Shown piece after piece: positions 45,712 to 53,738 of a stretch of DNA of 64,000 bases; within the stretch, counting starts at the first letter, position 1; each line of letters opens with the position of its first letter. The notes under the pieces were generated by a model. That model saw only the letters and a list, made by a program, of their open reading frames with translations. It did no database searches and was not told the DNA's origin. A program made the position numbers and the translations under genes. Source of the stretch: Faucicola tetraodonis (lineage in GTDB: Bacteria > Pseudomonadota > Gammaproteobacteria > Pseudomonadales > Moraxellaceae); assembly GCA_032017425.1 (NCBI GenBank), contig DALZPW010000004.1. One strand, 5' to 3'.

Positions 45712-46143
45712 TTACGCTAATTTATCCTTCCAACTTTCTACGGCTTTATTGAGCACTGCTCGACTTTCATAAAATTTTTCAATGGGTAGTTTATAAGGAT
45801 CGGCTACATTTTCATTTATCCAATGACCAATGCGATATACTTTGCCACGTTGGCTTGAGTAATTTTGTTTCATCCAATTCTCTTGATCTTTGGACATACA
45901 GAGTACTAAATCAAAGGTTTGCATCAATTCTTTGGTAAGCTGCTGGGCGCGATGATTACGAATGTCAACATTCCATTCATCCATCACTTGAATGGCTTTG
46001 TCATCTGCCCCTTCGCCCACTAGTGCACTTAAGCCCGCTGATTTAACGATGAGATTGGGGTGTTGTTTCTGTAATAGCGCTTCACCAATAGGGCTGCGGC
46101 AGATGTTACCGACGCATACCACTAAAATTTTTTTAAATGACAT
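45712..46143 (-). CDS. wzb: Low-molecular-weight protein-tyrosine phosphatase Wzb
   Basis: A 143-residue cytoplasmic phosphatase with the P-loop CVGNICRSP (Cys10, Arg16) and the general-acid Asp in NVADPYKLP. It dephosphorylates the C-terminal tyrosines of Wzc. It is between wza and wzc with 16- and 100-base gaps. Confidence 0.95.
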   Translation of the reverse strand: MSFKKILVVCVGNICRSPIGEALLQKQHPNLIVKSAGLSALVGEGADDKAIQVMDEWNVDIRNHRAQQLTKELMQTFDLVLCMSKDQENWMKQNYSSQRGKVYRIGHWINENVADPYKLPIEKFYESRAVLNKAVESWKDKLA

Positions 46144-46159
46144 AATAAAAACCTAGCTA

Positions 46160-47278
46160 TTAAAATTGTCTTACAACTCCAGGTAATGCCGCTGAAGGAA
46201 GGATTTGACTAAGAATACGATTCCAGCGTGTTAAACCAGTTGGGTCTACATACACCACATCACCCGGCTGCATTTTAAATCGATTTGCAACCGAAAAATT
46301 TGTAATGGAGGTTAAATCAATATGATAGATATTCGACTCGTTTTGATAATTGTTTTCTCTTAATACGTATACCTTTTTAGCATTTGCAGAGGTAGGAACT
46401 ATACCATTGGCTTCCCCTATCGCACCAATCAAACTTAATCCATTCTCAGGAATTTGGATAGTACTGGGTTTGGTAAACTCACCCATTACTGTGACTTTAT
46501 GATTGGTAATATCACCAACTTTGATGGTATCGCCATTTCTCAAATATAGCGAATTTGGCGAGTACCCGGCATTTTGCAGTGATTTAAAACCAAAGTTGTA
46601 GATTCTACCGTCGCGTATCAGCTGAATATTGTCGGTATCTGAGGTATTAGTAGTACCGCCTGCCATACTGATTGCTGTATACAGATTGACTGGTTGATCA
46701 GCGATATCATACTGTCCAGGCGATTTTACCTGGCCATCAACATAGAACTTATGCCCCCGATAGGAAATGACCCGTACTTGCGGATCTGGGTGTTTAAGAT
46801 AACGAGATAAACGGCTTGCTAGGTGGCTGGTGAGTTGTGAAACTGTTAAACCTTCAGCTTTCACTCGCCCTATCATGGGAAACTGCAAAAAACCGCTTTG
46901 GTCGACTAGGTAGCCACTCGCATAAATACTATTTCCTGCCGATTGAACACCTTGCGTGATTTCAGGATATCCTGGTAAGAATATTTCAATCACATCGCCT
47001 TTTGCAATTGTAGTATAAGTTCCAGCGGACTTCGAAACAGGCGGAAATGAGATCGTTCTCGAGCCTAACAGGTTAGGCATAGGAATGTTATTTGCCGTTA
47101 ATTCGGTCACATTAAACCGCATGCCATTGTCTGCTACAAACGACACGGGTTGGTCGAGTGCTGTCGATTCGGGCAATTTACCAACTCTCATACCGCTAAT
47201 AATTGCTGTCTTAGAGCTGCATCCAGCAAATGAAAGTGCAAAGATGATAGGAGATAATTTTATGAGCTTTGCTAACAT
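46160..47278 (-). CDS. wza: Outer-membrane polysaccharide export lipoprotein Wza
   Basis: A 372-residue lipoprotein (lipobox FAGC) with the Poly_export domain (IAKGDVIEIFLPGYPEI) and two SLBB domains (FYVDGQVKSPGQY, VTVMGEFTKPSTI), ending in a C-terminal amphipathic helix that forms the octameric outer-membrane channel. It exports the finished capsule chain. The start at 47278 opens into the lipoprotein signal; an in-frame start at 47341 would add 21 unlikely residues. It is the first gene of the capsule operon. Confidence 0.94.
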   Translation of the reverse strand: MLAKLIKLSPIIFALSFAGCSSKTAIISGMRVGKLPESTALDQPVSFVADNGMRFNVTELTANNIPMPNLLGSRTISFPPVSKSAGTYTTIAKGDVIEIFLPGYPEITQGVQSAGNSIYASGYLVDQSGFLQFPMIGRVKAEGLTVSQLTSHLASRLSRYLKHPDPQVRVISYRGHKFYVDGQVKSPGQYDIADQPVNLYTAISMAGGTTNTSDTDNIQLIRDGRIYNFGFKSLQNAGYSPNSLYLRNGDTIKVGDITNHKVTVMGEFTKPSTIQIPENGLSLIGAIGEANGIVPTSANAKKVYVLRENNYQNESNIYHIDLTSITNFSVANRFKMQPGDVVYVDPTGLTRWNRILSQILPSAALPGVVRQF

Positions 47279-47286
47279 GTGACAAT

Positions 47287-47316
47287 CTCGTAGAATAAAA
47301 ACTCGTAGAGTAAAAA
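47287..47316. repeat. 15-bp tandem duplication just before wza
   Basis: CTCGTAGAATAAAAA (47287-47301) and CTCGTAGAGTAAAAA (47302-47316) differ at one base. The near copy lies 9 bases from the wza start codon, so it includes or borders its ribosome site. Confidence 0.9.
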
Positions 47317-47380
47317 GGCAAAATCTAACAGTATCAGCCAATATGATGGGTAATTGTAATAAAAGTTTAATGCTACAGGC

Positions 47381-47398
47381 TTGTAAATTTTGTAAATT
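47381..47398. repeat. 9-bp tandem duplication in the wza leader
   Basis: TTGTAAATT occurs twice without a gap. Short and AT-rich, so weaker than the others. Confidence 0.6.
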
Positions 47399-47437
47399 TA
47401 AGTAACATAGCTATCTTAAAAAATTAATTCATATTTT

Positions 47438-47444
47438 CGCTACC
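47438..47444 (-). promoter_or_regulatory. Possible ops-like element in the capsule leader
   Basis: On the minus strand GGTAGCG matches the core of the ops element recognised by RfaH (consensus GGCGGTAGCGT), about 35-40 bases after the predicted transcription start and 160 bases before wza. The upstream GGC is not conserved, and a 7-mer match can be chance. Confidence 0.25.
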
Positions 47445-47484
47445 AAGAAAAGAGTTAGCACTTCTGCTGGTTAACATTTAATCC

Positions 47485-47493
47485 ATTATAGCA
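47485..47493 (-). promoter_or_regulatory. Candidate extended -10 promoter of the capsule operon
   Basis: On the minus strand TGC-TATAAT is a perfect extended -10, overlapped by a second TATAAT (47493-47498). The -35 is weak. Transcription would start near 47478, giving a leader of about 200 bases before wza. Confidence 0.55.
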
Positions 47494-47573
47494 TTATAGA
47501 TTTGCTTGATAAACAATTAAACATAACATCTTAATGATTTGTACAGCAATTTTTTATGCAGAAACTTTCGTTC

Positions 47574-47602
47574 AAAAAAAAAGCCCCTGTTATCAGGAGC
47601 TT
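47574..47602 (-). terminator. Terminator of the tRNA-Leu gene
   Basis: A 9-bp stem with one mismatch (47581-47589 with 47594-47602), TTAT loop, and a T-run of nine on the minus strand, 5 bases past the tRNA 3' end. It also insulates the capsule promoter from tRNA transcription. Confidence 0.85.
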
Positions 47603-47607
47603 TAATT

Positions 47608-47694
47608 TGGTACCAGTGGTCGGACTCGAACCGACACGCTTTTAAAGGCAACGGATTTTGAATCCGTCGTGTCTACCAATTTCACCACACTGGC
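47608..47694 (-). tRNA. tRNA-Leu (anticodon CAA)
   Basis: The minus strand folds as an 87-base class II tRNA. The acceptor stem GCCAGTG pairs with CACTGGT (one G-U pair), followed by A-CCA encoded in the DNA. The anticodon stem-loop is ACGGA-TTCAAAA-TCCGT, giving anticodon CAA for UUG codons. A long variable arm (TTGCCTTTAAAAGC region) and the T-arm GGTTCGAGTCC are present. It borders the capsule locus. Confidence 0.95.
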
Positions 47695-47745
47695 ATGGAT
47701 GGCTATAGCTTTTTAGCTTATCTCTAATCGGCTATGTGGGGTGGT

Positions 47746-47773
47746 ATTTTAGCAACTTTATTTTTTTTTGCAA
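47746..47773 (-). promoter_or_regulatory. Promoter of tRNA-Leu
   Basis: On the minus strand -35 TTGCAA (47768-47773), 16-base spacer and -10 TAAAAT (47746-47751), about 50 bases before the mature 5' end. Confidence 0.6.
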
Positions 47774-47847
47774 CAACTTTTTCAATTATTTTTCCCTCAG
47801 AATGAGAAATACGTAAAAAATAATTTTTCAATAAAATCGATACGTTT

Positions 47848-47877
47848 TTTACACACTCACTTACTACTTTGTATAGT
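47848..47877 (+). promoter_or_regulatory. Candidate promoter for the modA-like gene
   Basis: -35 TTTACA (47848-47853), 18-base spacer and -10 TATAGT (47872-47877) preceded by TG. Confidence 0.4.
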
Positions 47878-47935
47878 ATTCTTGCCCGCCACTTAATCAT
47901 AATATCGCTAAAACTAGGGTAAAATTTGTTAATTT

Positions 47936-48877
47936 ATGACTTTTAATCAACCTGCCTCGAACTTTTTCAATAGGATGCTATTTATTGTCACAGCATTAAT
48001 GGCGGGTTGTAATTCTCCTAATAACAATCAAAATTCAACGGCGGCCAATAACCAATCTAGCAAAGAACCTGCCAAAACAATTTCAACCAATGCGCCTGTT
48101 GCCTCTTCACCCAAAGCGACTGAAACTCTACGTATTGCCGCTTTTTCCAATCTTCGCATGGTATTGCCTATCTTGGTATCAGATTTTAACCATAATTATC
48201 CGAATATAAAGATTCAAATTACTTTTGCGCCTAATACTGCGCTCTATAATACGGTAAATGCCAATCCCCAAAGCTTTGATATTTATTTATCGGGTAACCA
48301 GACTTACCCAAAGCAAATGCTTGCCAGTGTTAAGGGTGTTAAATCTTCGCCTTTTACTTATACCCGTGGGCAGTTAGTGCTTTATAGTCATAAATATCCT
48401 ATGGACATTAGCCCTACTACCACGCTTGATCAGTTGATGCTCGACAATAAACCCTTTAGTTTAGCGATAGCCAATCCAGAAAATTTAGCTTATGGCGTGG
48501 CAGCAGAAGCCTGGTTGGTCAATCAAAACCTTTATAATAATATCAAGCCTAAGATTATTTATACCAATACCCTAGATGAAACTTTTGCGTTAACTGAAAG
48601 TGGGAAAGCAGATTTTGGATTTGTAAGCCTCTCGCAAGTATTGAATAAACCCAATAACATTGCCCTGCAAAATGTGAATACGCTAAGCAATAACTATTTG
48701 ATACTGCCTAAAAATAGTTATCCGCCAATTCTGCAAGATGGCATTATTTTGAATCAACCTTACACCAGTCAAATTTTTGTGGATTATCTAAAATCGGCAA
48801 AAGCACAAGATGTTTTAACCGATGCGGGGTTTTTGCCGATTTGTACCTCGACAACTATCTTACCTGCTTGCAAATAG
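47936..48877 (+). CDS. modA: ModA-like molybdate/solute-binding lipoprotein, orphan
   Basis: A 313-residue lipoprotein (lipobox MAGC, Cys25) with an Asn/Ser-rich linker and then a type II periplasmic-binding fold of the ModA family: TLRIAAFSNLRMVLPIL, DIYLSGNQTYPKQML, LAIANPENLAYGVAAEAWL, ADFGFVSLSQVL. ModA binds molybdate or tungstate for the ModBC transporter. No modB or modC is adjacent, and the first oxyanion-binding stretch (normally AAASL) reads AAFSNL, so the ligand may differ. It has its own candidate promoter. Confidence 0.8.
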   Translation: MTFNQPASNFFNRMLFIVTALMAGCNSPNNNQNSTAANNQSSKEPAKTISTNAPVASSPKATETLRIAAFSNLRMVLPILVSDFNHNYPNIKIQITFAPNTALYNTVNANPQSFDIYLSGNQTYPKQMLASVKGVKSSPFTYTRGQLVLYSHKYPMDISPTTTLDQLMLDNKPFSLAIANPENLAYGVAAEAWLVNQNLYNNIKPKIIYTNTLDETFALTESGKADFGFVSLSQVLNKPNNIALQNVNTLSNNYLILPKNSYPPILQDGIILNQPYTSQIFVDYLKSAKAQDVLTDAGFLPICTSTTILPACK

Positions 48878-48917
48878 GAGGTTGGGTTTTAATTATCCGC
48901 TACTTGCAAGTCGCGAA

Positions 48918-49337
48918 TTAATTTGCAATTGCTAATTTTAATTGATTAGCCAGCGATGCTAGACGCTCATGATCGCCTTGACGATTTTCATGCAAGCCAA
49001 GATGATAAATACTGCTTGGAATCAAATGAACGTGGTAATGAAATACCGATTGTCCTGCCTCCGCATTATTTAACTGCATCTGCACAATACCTTGGCGATT
49101 AAATACCTTGCGCTGCGCTGCCATGACTTTTTGCGCGGTGCTGAAAACTGCCACAATGTAATCTGCTGGCATATCCGACAACTCAACGGCTTCACATTTT
49201 GGAATGACTAAAACATGCCCTTCTGCCATCGGCATGATATCCATGAAAGCAAGCGTTTTGTCATCTTCATAAACTTTATGGCTAGGAATCTCGCCACGAA
49301 GAATTTTGGCAAAAATATTTTGATTGTCATACTGCAT
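48918..49337 (-). CDS. HIT family protein (HINT/nucleotide hydrolase)
   Basis: A 139-residue cytoplasmic protein with the histidine-triad motif HYHVHLIP near residue 100, and the N-terminal NIFAKILRGEIPSHKVYEDD typical of the Hint branch. Such enzymes hydrolyse AMP-linked substrates (phosphoramidates); the physiological substrate is unknown. It is convergent with the modA-like gene. Confidence 0.92.
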   Translation of the reverse strand: MQYDNQNIFAKILRGEIPSHKVYEDDKTLAFMDIMPMAEGHVLVIPKCEAVELSDMPADYIVAVFSTAQKVMAAQRKVFNRQGIVQMQLNNAEAGQSVFHYHVHLIPSSIYHLGLHENRQGDHERLASLANQLKLAIAN

Positions 49338-49396
49338 TGATTACATTCCTTTTATTGTTTAAATGGGGCTAAGAAACAAGACTCAGCAATTACGCG

Positions 49397-50743
49397 CTAA
49401 GCAAAAAAATCTAATATGGTTTCATTCAAGATAAATTGTCGATCATCACCCAGCATAGTTACATCATAATTATGTACAAAGCTGACTGCTAATGCGCGAC
49501 TAGGATCACACCAAGCCATAGACCCATTATATCCCATATGTCCAAATGCATCAGACACATCATGGAACAGACTAAACACGCGATGGTAACCGAGTCGCCA
49601 TGCCATCACCGCTGGCATGATTTTGTCAAATTGCTCATTGTGAATGGTTGAAAGCGCCTTAAAAACAGCAGAATTGATTAGGGTTTTACCTTGCCAAACG
49701 CCGCGATTTGCAAGCATGGCGTAGACTGTTGCCAATGCTATCGCACTGGCTACTCCATTTGCGGCAGGAATTTTCGCCTGCAGGGTGACAGGGTGATAAT
49801 AATTAAATTGTCTGCTACCGATGGGTACCAGCGCAGATTTATAGTCTTCGATATTGATATTAGCAGGTTGAAAATAGAGCGCGTTAATGGCCTGCGTTGT
49901 CAAAGGAGAGCCCGATTGAGACAATGTTAACCACTCGGGGTAAAAAGGCAAGGATTGATAAAATCGTAGCGTTGAGTCGGCATCTTGAGTGAGTAAAGGC
50001 TTAACTTGAGTCTCTTTGGCACGTATTTGGCCGGCAACCTGTTCAACTTTGTCTTTGGGTACCCCAAAGTAGACTTGACCGACCAAATTAAGCGGTTGCA
50101 ATAAATAATATTCTAGGACTTGCTGCAGCGGTAATTGCGTTACTTTTTCAATCAGCCCACCCAATACCCAGCCTGATACCAAGGCGCTATAAGCCGCGCT
50201 GGAATCCGCACTGGATTCGGTTGATTGATCAACAGGCTGCTTCTTATTAGCTGAACTATTACCTGAACTCTGCGTATTAGTTGGACTATTTAATGCCATT
50301 TGCTCGACGTTACTGAGCATCAATTGCCAGTCTAGCATGTCTTTGGCGTGTTCGGTAATACTGACAATATTAAATAATCCTGACTCGTGCGTTAGCATAT
50401 CACGCAAAGTGACGCTATCTTTGCCATTTTGGGCAAATGCTGGCCAATAACTAGCCAGAGTTTTGTCATAGGCTAAAAGCTTTTGACTCACTAAAATATG
50501 AATCAACGTAACCAGTATCCCCTTGCCTGTCGAAAAATTCAGCGACAGGGTGGATGGCTGCCAAGGGGTAACTTGCTGGTTAGTCTTATCAACATTTGCG
50601 ATACCGTGAGCCAATTGAGTGACCGCTTTACCTTCATGAAAAATGACCAGACTGCAGCCACCTACCTTTTGATTAAGATCAAATTGTGATAACAGTTGTG
50701 CTAGGTGTTGATTGAGCGCTTGATAATCCATTAAATCCTTCAT
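49397..50743 (-). CDS. Serine hydrolase, beta-lactamase/class C family
   Basis: A 448-residue protein with the SxxK motif STGKG (about residues 71-75) in a class C beta-lactamase/EstB-like fold, YSALVSGWVLGGLIE as the Tyr motif region, and a C-terminal HMGYNGSMAWCDP. No signal peptide is seen, so it is more likely a cytoplasmic esterase or peptidase-like enzyme than a true beta-lactamase. An insertion (about 150-175) is rich in Ser/Asn/Gln. An alternative ATG at 50731 is possible. Confidence 0.8.
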   Translation of the reverse strand: MKDLMDYQALNQHLAQLLSQFDLNQKVGGCSLVIFHEGKAVTQLAHGIANVDKTNQQVTPWQPSTLSLNFSTGKGILVTLIHILVSQKLLAYDKTLASYWPAFAQNGKDSVTLRDMLTHESGLFNIVSITEHAKDMLDWQLMLSNVEQMALNSPTNTQSSGNSSANKKQPVDQSTESSADSSAAYSALVSGWVLGGLIEKVTQLPLQQVLEYYLLQPLNLVGQVYFGVPKDKVEQVAGQIRAKETQVKPLLTQDADSTLRFYQSLPFYPEWLTLSQSGSPLTTQAINALYFQPANINIEDYKSALVPIGSRQFNYYHPVTLQAKIPAANGVASAIALATVYAMLANRGVWQGKTLINSAVFKALSTIHNEQFDKIMPAVMAWRLGYHRVFSLFHDVSDAFGHMGYNGSMAWCDPSRALAVSFVHNYDVTMLGDDRQFILNETILDFFA

Positions 50744-50758
50744 TGCTTCAATAGCATC

Positions 50759-50803
50759 CTAAAAAATCCTGTGCTAAAAAACACCCTACTAAAAAATAGC
50801 CGC
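50759..50803. repeat. Three-copy degenerate tandem repeat, period 15
   Basis: CTAAAAAA recurs at 50759, 50774 and 50789, exactly 15 bases apart, with diverged bases between. It lies in the gap between the serine hydrolase and MaoC-like genes. Confidence 0.7.
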
Positions 50804-50851
50804 TTAACATTGAACCCTTATTGGAATTTTTCTGTCGCTTTTTTATCGCTA

Positions 50852-51748
50852 TTATTTAGCCTGCGCTTGGGTGATTTTCCCAATCAAATTGGCTTTTGGT
50901 GTAGCGGGATCATACACACCAAAATCCACCTGCTCATCACGGTTATCAAATTTTGCGATAAACTCCACTTCAGAGGGCAAAAAAATCGGCAATTTAAACA
51001 TCACATCACAGGTAAAGCTCTCGGGCAAATCACCCAACGCACCCAAACATTTGGCTTTTGTCCACATACCATGGGCAATGGCTTTTGGAAAACCAAATGC
51101 TTTGGCAGATAAAGGATGCAAGTGAATCAGATTAAAATCCCCAGAGATAAACGCATAGCGACGCCCAATATCTTCGGGAATTTCCCAAAATTCATGCATA
51201 TCATTACTATCAATTGTGGGCTTGGCTTCTACTTGCGTCGTCGATGCTTTGTGAGTCGTTTTTTTGCTTTTTTGGCGTGATAAATACGTCGAAGTCCCTT
51301 CCCACACCAGCTCGTCTTTTTCAAAAACTTTAGTCACAAAATCAAATTGCTTACCACGATCATGGTCGCGCAGGTTAGCGAAGCTCACCGCCATTTTAAA
51401 AATTGCGCTATCTTTAATACGCCGATATTGGGTCACACTGTTTTGCACATGAATCAAGCCTAGCATGGCAAAGGGAAATGGCTCTTTGACCATCATGTTC
51501 ATCTGTAACGACTGCGACAGCACCGCAAAGTACGTCGGCGGCACGTAGCTATTGTTTTCAAAACCACAAATTCTGCGGTAATCGGCTAAGTTATCATGGT
51601 CGATTTCAAGCGTATTGACGCTATAAGTAGCATTGGGCAGTACCGCATCGGCCGATTTGTCTTGGTCGCCAATAGGTAAAAAACTTTTGATAATATTGGC
51701 ATAGGTGGTGTGCGGCTTTGGCAAACGACTAAAATTTTGGTCTGACAT
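50852..51748 (-). CDS. MaoC-like hot-dog dehydratase/hydratase
   Basis: A 298-residue double hot-dog protein. The C-terminal half has the hydratase-2 motif ISGDFNLIHLHPLSAKAFGF, with the catalytic Asp and His, then KAIAHGMW. It should hydrate enoyl-CoA or dehydrate 3-hydroxyacyl thioesters. Together with the FabG-like reductase (52,020) and thiolase (53,739) it could form a small acyl-thioester elongation or oxidation module. Confidence 0.85.
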   Translation of the reverse strand: MSDQNFSRLPKPHTTYANIIKSFLPIGDQDKSADAVLPNATYSVNTLEIDHDNLADYRRICGFENNSYVPPTYFAVLSQSLQMNMMVKEPFPFAMLGLIHVQNSVTQYRRIKDSAIFKMAVSFANLRDHDRGKQFDFVTKVFEKDELVWEGTSTYLSRQKSKKTTHKASTTQVEAKPTIDSNDMHEFWEIPEDIGRRYAFISGDFNLIHLHPLSAKAFGFPKAIAHGMWTKAKCLGALGDLPESFTCDVMFKLPIFLPSEVEFIAKFDNRDEQVDFGVYDPATPKANLIGKITQAQAK

Positions 51749-51935
51749 ACAGACTGTCCTTACTTTTTTACTTTTTAAGCTTGAGCCAAAAAATGGCTAG
51801 TTGATTAGATAGTGTTCGGATATATTCCATTACTTTTCATTACCGTCAGATCTCAAAATCTGAGAACTTAGTTTATTATAATCGAATGTCACACTCTAAT
51901 TGTTGATTTTTTGCATAAAGCTTAGTTTAAGTTTG

Positions 51936-51961
51936 ACTTAGAAAAAATACTTAGAAAAAAT
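51936..51961. repeat. 13-bp perfect tandem duplication
   Basis: ACTTAGAAAAAAT occurs at 51936-51948 and 51949-51961, in the gap between the MaoC-like and FabG-like genes. Confidence 0.9.
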
Positions 51962-51965
51962 AATG

Positions 51966-52006
51966 AAAAAAAATCAGTAGCGATATTTTCGATACTGATT
52001 TTTTTC
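51966..52006 (-). terminator. Terminator after the FabG-like gene
   Basis: AAATCAGTA (51971-51979) pairs with TACTGATTT (51993-52001), with further pairing inside the loop, and poly-A/poly-T on both flanks. It lies 20 bases past the reductase stop. Confidence 0.85.
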
Positions 52007-52019
52007 AGCCCGTCAATAA

Positions 52020-53402
52020 TTACGCGCCCAACACACTTTGACCACAGACGCGGACAATATTGCCATTGACGCCGCCCGATGCAGGGCAAGCCAGCCAAGC
52101 GATAGTTTCAGCCACATCAATCGGCAAACCGCCTTGGCTCATTGAGTTCATTCTGCGACCTGCTTCTCGAATCGCAAAAGGTATGGCAGCGGTCATTTGG
52201 GTTTCGATAAATCCTGGGGCGACCGCGTTGATGGTAATACCGTTTTTTAACGTAGGCGCAGTCGCTTGTACCGCACCAATCACGCCAGCTTTGCTCGTAG
52301 CATAATTGGTCTGTCCCAAATTGCCTGCAATACCGCTAATGGATGATACGCATACGATTCTGGCGTTTTCATTGAAACTGTCATGACTGAGTAAGTAATC
52401 ATCAATTTTTTCTTCGGCATTGAGATTGACGTTCATGACGGCATCCCACATGTTATCATCCATTTTCGCCAATGTTTTGTCACGCGTTATGCCTGCATTG
52501 TGGACAATACCATCTAATCCGCCACGTTTGGCTGCCGCTGCCGCTATTTTTTCACCGGCATCATCGGCTGTGATATCTAATGTTAAAGTAGAGCCGCCTA
52601 TCTCGCCTGCTACTTTTTGCAAGTCCGATTGCTGGGCAGCCACATCGACACAGATGACATGTGCGCCATCACGCGATAATACTTTCGCGATGGCTTCGCC
52701 AATACCTCGGCTCGCGCCAGTCACCACCAGTGTTTTATCTTTTAAAGGTTTTTGCCAATCAACCGTGACTGGGTTGCCTTCACCCACTCTCACCACTTGT
52801 CCTGACACATAAGCAGAACGTGGTGAGGCAAAAAAACGTAAAGTAGATTCAAGGTTTTGCGCCGCATTTGGGTCTACATAGATAAGCTGGCTTGTGATAC
52901 CGCGCTTAAATTCTTTACCGACGGATTTAACAAATCCTTCTAAAGCACGCTGGGCTGCTGCCTGTGCAATACTGGTGCATTTTTCAGGTGGCAAGCCAAT
53001 GACGATAACGCGACCTGAGCGGTCAATCGAACGCGCAATCGGATGAAAGAAGTTGTAAACTTGTTTCAGCTCATGGGTTGTGTTGATACCTGAAGCATCG
53101 AAAATAGCCACTTTAAAATATTGATTCGCGCCAAACTGCTCGGCGTCAATCGTCGCATTCTGCAAAGCATCACGCGCTGACTCATTAGGGTCTAGATAAA
53201 CATCCGCTTGCACATTCGCCAATACTTTGGCGATGTCATTTGCCATCACGGCATTTTCACTGACCCCAAAAATGACACTGCCGGTAATAGGTGCTTGACC
53301 GTCTTTGTAACGCTCAAGGTTAATTGGCATCGGTAAACCCAAATTTTGGGCAATCTTACGTCCCAATGGATTTTGAACGAATTCGGAATAATGGTCTGAC
53401 AT
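52020..53402 (-). CDS. 3-oxoacyl-ACP reductase, high-molecular-weight FabG type
   Basis: A 460-residue SDR. The N-terminal 200 residues are a degenerate Rossmann domain, and the C-terminal domain has the cofactor motif VTGASRGIGEAIAK, HNAGITRDKTLAKM and the catalytic SSISGIAGNLGQTNYATSKAG (Ser, Tyr, Lys) in two parts. This is the FabG4-type architecture, which prefers 3-oxoacyl-CoA with NADH in mycobacteria. AAAGGAG precedes the start. It is divergent from the thiolase gene across a 336-base region. Confidence 0.9.
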   Translation of the reverse strand: MSDHYSEFVQNPLGRKIAQNLGLPMPINLERYKDGQAPITGSVIFGVSENAVMANDIAKVLANVQADVYLDPNESARDALQNATIDAEQFGANQYFKVAIFDASGINTTHELKQVYNFFHPIARSIDRSGRVIVIGLPPEKCTSIAQAAAQRALEGFVKSVGKEFKRGITSQLIYVDPNAAQNLESTLRFFASPRSAYVSGQVVRVGEGNPVTVDWQKPLKDKTLVVTGASRGIGEAIAKVLSRDGAHVICVDVAAQQSDLQKVAGEIGGSTLTLDITADDAGEKIAAAAAKRGGLDGIVHNAGITRDKTLAKMDDNMWDAVMNVNLNAEEKIDDYLLSHDSFNENARIVCVSSISGIAGNLGQTNYATSKAGVIGAVQATAPTLKNGITINAVAPGFIETQMTAAIPFAIREAGRRMNSMSQGGLPIDVAETIAWLACPASGGVNGNIVRVCGQSVLGA

Positions 53403-53460
53403 AAGGACTCCTTTGAATAGTTAGTTTTGCTTAGGCTATTAGATAAGGCTCAATTAAAAG

Positions 53461-53477
53461 TTGAGTTAAACACTCAA
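53461..53477. promoter_or_regulatory. 17-bp palindrome (possible operator)
   Basis: TTGAGT-N5-ACTCAA is a perfect inverted repeat with 6-bp arms, flanked by a direct repeat CTCAATTAAA on each side. Its location between two divergent acyl-CoA genes fits a regulator site; which regulator is unknown. Confidence 0.4.
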
Positions 53478-53638
53478 TTAAAGACAGTTAGTGTCTGAAT
53501 TTTATACCAATCAAGCAAGTTTGAACAGTCATATCAAATAAAATTTTATTGGTTTTATTGATTTATATAAATTATCGTTATATATATACTTTTAGGTGAT
53601 ATTTTTGTCTACGTTTTATGGTAACATCACTGCAACTT

Positions 53639-53676
53639 AAAAAGTTTAGTTATTTTTAAAAAATTTAGTTATTTTT
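53639..53676. repeat. 19-bp tandem duplication in the thiolase leader
   Basis: AAAAAGTTTAGTTATTTTT (53639-53657) and AAAAAATTTAGTTATTTTT (53658-53676) differ at one base, with a partial third copy to about 53688. Confidence 0.9.
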
Positions 53677-53738
53677 AAAAAGTTATTTGGTTTAAGCTTA
53701 GCCAATTTTTTTAATTGATTGCTCAAAAGGACTTTTCT

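Larger units (their letters stand above)
53403..53738. other. 336-base divergent regulatory region
   Basis: No gene is seen. It holds TTGAGT-TAAAC-ACTCAA (53461-53477), a hairpin AGACA-GTTAG-TGTCT (53482-53496), and a 19-bp tandem repeat (53639-53676). The first palindrome lies 59 bases before the FabG-like start and may be an operator. Confidence 0.5.

Noticed and set aside
49397..50743. Beta-lactamase resistance gene
   Set aside because: It has SxxK but no signal peptide and no clear KTG motif; an esterase-like hydrolase is more likely.
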